The notes beneath the pieces are model-generated. The model was not told the DNA's origin. It searched no databases and saw nothing but the letters and a program-made list of their open reading frames with translations. A stretch of DNA of 64,000 nt, from assembly GCA_015654675.1 (NCBI GenBank), contig JAATGM010000060.1, forward strand, positions 62,001 to 126,000. The letters run 5' to 3'. Both the position numbers and the translations under genes were made by a program. The stretch comes from Planctomycetota bacterium (lineage in GTDB: Bacteria; Planctomycetota; Phycisphaerae; UBA1845; UTPLA1). Shown piece after piece: positions 62,754 to 64,000 of this stretch. Within the stretch, counting starts at the first letter, position 1. Every line of letters starts with the position of its first letter.

Positions 62754-64000
62754 TTGCCCCCCTTCAAAGCCGGATCAGCCGAGGCCGCCGCATTCACGGC
62801 CGGCGTCGGAGCCGCCGCCGGTACTTTTTGAAAGTCACGGAAAATATCCGCAAATGGCCCATCCGTATTCGCGAGCACCGACCGAATCGACGGCGCGATC
62901 TTCTGCATCATCATGTTGCGTGCAAAAAGCTCGCCGCTCCCGAACGCCCGCACCATATCCCCGAGCGGCTCGGCCTCGGCTTTGTAACCCAGCAATACCA
63001 CATTCGCGTCCGCCTGCCCCCGCGCGATCATCGCCTCGGCCTGACGCCGCGCTGCCTCCAGTTCGAGCTTCGCCACATCCAGCCGCTGGCTCGCCCCCGT
63101 CACCGCCACATCCATCGTCTGCTGCGACATCGTCACCAGCGTCACGACCTGCTTGTTCGTGTCGCCGATCGACTGCTGTTGATTCGCCAGCTCTTCCTGC
63201 TCGACCAGCTGCGCCTTGGCCTGCGCCTCGGTGATCTCATTTTCGTACTTCGTCATCGTCTGGTCGGCCAGCTCGCGCTCCCGGATGATCGACCGAATCC
63301 GCTCCGGCGGCTTCAGGTCGCGAATCGTCGCCGCCTTGATCTGAACGCCCTGCTGCCGGCATCGCTCCCGAAGATCGGCGAACAACCGCCGCTGAAACGC
63401 CTCACGCGCCCCCATGAACTCGCGCGCCGTCATCTTCGATCCCTGAATCCGCGCCAGACTCATCGTGTATGGCCGGATCACCTTCGCAACCACGTCTTCG
63501 AGATCCCCCACCTCTACGATCACATACGGCGTGCGATCCGGATAAATCGCCCACTCCACCGTCGCCTCCATATGAATCGTGAATCCGTCATTCGACGGAA
63601 ACTCGATCGCGTCCTCCTTGAACATGTCATATTTCTGACTTCGCAGATCGACCAGATCGACGCGCGTCTCGTACGGATTGCGATCCAGGTAAGTCCCCGG
63701 CGCCAGCGTCTCCGGCTGCACGCCGCGTTCGCCCGTCTTCACGATGTAGTCGTCCGGATTGGAAGGGTCCGACCCCGACAACCGCGTCTGCACACCCGTG
63801 AAACCCTCAGGCACAACGATCGTGTCAAAGATTTGCAGGTCATACGCCAAAGTATTGATGTTGTGCCGCCCCGGCGACAGCGTCCCCGAAACCGGCCCGC
63901 GCTCGTCCGGCGCAACCGCCACCGTATGCCCCGGCGGCAACGGCCGGCCATATTTGCGAATCATGACGCCGAACTTCCCTTCGGGAATCCGCGTCGCCGG
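62750..64000 (-). CDS. SPFH/band 7 protein, copy 2 (start beyond right edge)
   Basis: The frame stays open past 63964 to the window end (RIPEGKFGVMIRKYGRPLPPG reads through), so the N-terminus is missing. Visible residues: PG-loop segments similar to copy 1 (LSPGRHNINTLAYDLQIFDT, LAPGTYLDRNPYETRVDLVD), the SPFH core (IEFPSNDGFTIHMEATVEWAIYPD) and a coiled coil with QAKAQLVEQEELANQQQS. It ends in an Ala/Pro-rich tail. Its stop overlaps the GTG of copy 1, so the two are likely made together and may hetero-oligomerise, as HflK and HflC do (inferred). Confidence 0.85.
   Translation of the reverse strand, partial: PATRIPEGKFGVMIRKYGRPLPPGHTVAVAPDERGPVSGTLSPGRHNINTLAYDLQIFDTIVVPEGFTGVQTRLSGSDPSNPDDYIVKTGERGVQPETLAPGTYLDRNPYETRVDLVDLRSQKYDMFKEDAIEFPSNDGFTIHMEATVEWAIYPDRTPYVIVEVGDLEDVVAKVIRPYTMSLARIQGSKMTAREFMGAREAFQRRLFADLRERCRQQGVQIKAATIRDLKPPERIRSIIRERELADQTMTKYENEITEAQAKAQLVEQEELANQQQSIGDTNKQVVTLVTMSQQTMDVAVTGASQRLDVAKLELEAARRQAEAMIARGQADANVVLLGYKAEAEPLGDMVRAFGSGELFARNMMMQKIAPSIRSVLANTDGPFADIFRDFQKVPAAAPTPAVNAAASADPALKGGK

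Overview
The window is high-GC bacterial chromosome with dense coding on both strands. Several traits together point to Planctomycetota. There is a small histone H1/Hc1-like protein, an ECF sigma factor next to a Ser/Thr kinase with a TPR tail, and an H-x-DG pseudopilin of the DUF1559 type. There are also PEP-CTERM and dockerin C-termini on secreted proteins, an LptD outer-membrane protein (so the envelope is diderm), tandem SPFH proteins and multiple GroELs. A Phycisphaerae-like member is my best guess, but the class is uncertain. No phage, transposon, CRISPR array or rRNA operon was seen; the only RNA gene found is one tRNA-Arg.

Layout. 1-4.2 kb holds housekeeping and envelope genes: an RRM RNA-binding protein cut by the left edge, a PIG-L deacetylase, bL34, the H1-like protein, a FabZ-type dehydratase and a GT39-type membrane glycosyltransferase. 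4.2-9 kb has three type IV pilus ATPases on the minus strand (PilB-type, PilT, PilB-type). 9.1-14 kb has a PEP-CTERM protein and a sulfur module (SulP transporter, cysteine dioxygenase, FAD/NAD(P) oxidoreductase) with a tandem palindrome in front of the dioxygenase. 14-18.4 kb has a zinc-ribbon membrane protein and LptD. 18.7-31.7 kb is an exopolysaccharide locus on the plus strand: TPR/SPOR lipoprotein, Wza-like exporter, Wzz/GumC-like co-polymerase, degenerate BY-kinase-like ATPase, Wzy/ligase, Wzx flippase, three glycosyltransferases and an initiating phosphoglycosyl transferase. 31.8-36.8 kb has a VWA (BatA-like) membrane protein, a stray PEP-CTERM tail, an NHL/dockerin secreted protein and a pseudopilin. 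36.8-40 kb is the divergent Ser/Thr kinase and ECF sigma pair.

40-46 kb has an ankyrin protein, a GT4 enzyme, a homocysteine-methyltransferase-like protein lacking its zinc ligands, a matrixin-like lipoprotein, a PilZ protein and a DsbA-like thiol protein. 46.2-52.1 kb is a chaperone island: groEL, groES, a second groEL without the GGM tail, dnaJ, grpE and an FmdB-type zinc ribbon. 52-64 kb has a membrane protein, an FG-GAP/VCBS lipoprotein, a sirtuin, coaD, tRNA-Arg(TCG), a PhnD-type binding lipoprotein, a free-methionine-R-sulfoxide-reductase-like GAF protein, an aldehyde dehydrogenase, ATP sulfurylase and two overlapping SPFH genes, the last cut by the right edge.

The points most worth follow-up are the sulfur module with its tandem dyad, the methyltransferase homologue with all zinc ligands replaced, the pseudo-BY-kinase inside an otherwise complete Wzy-type polysaccharide locus, the two-GroEL/one-GroES arrangement, and the orphan PEP-CTERM tail.
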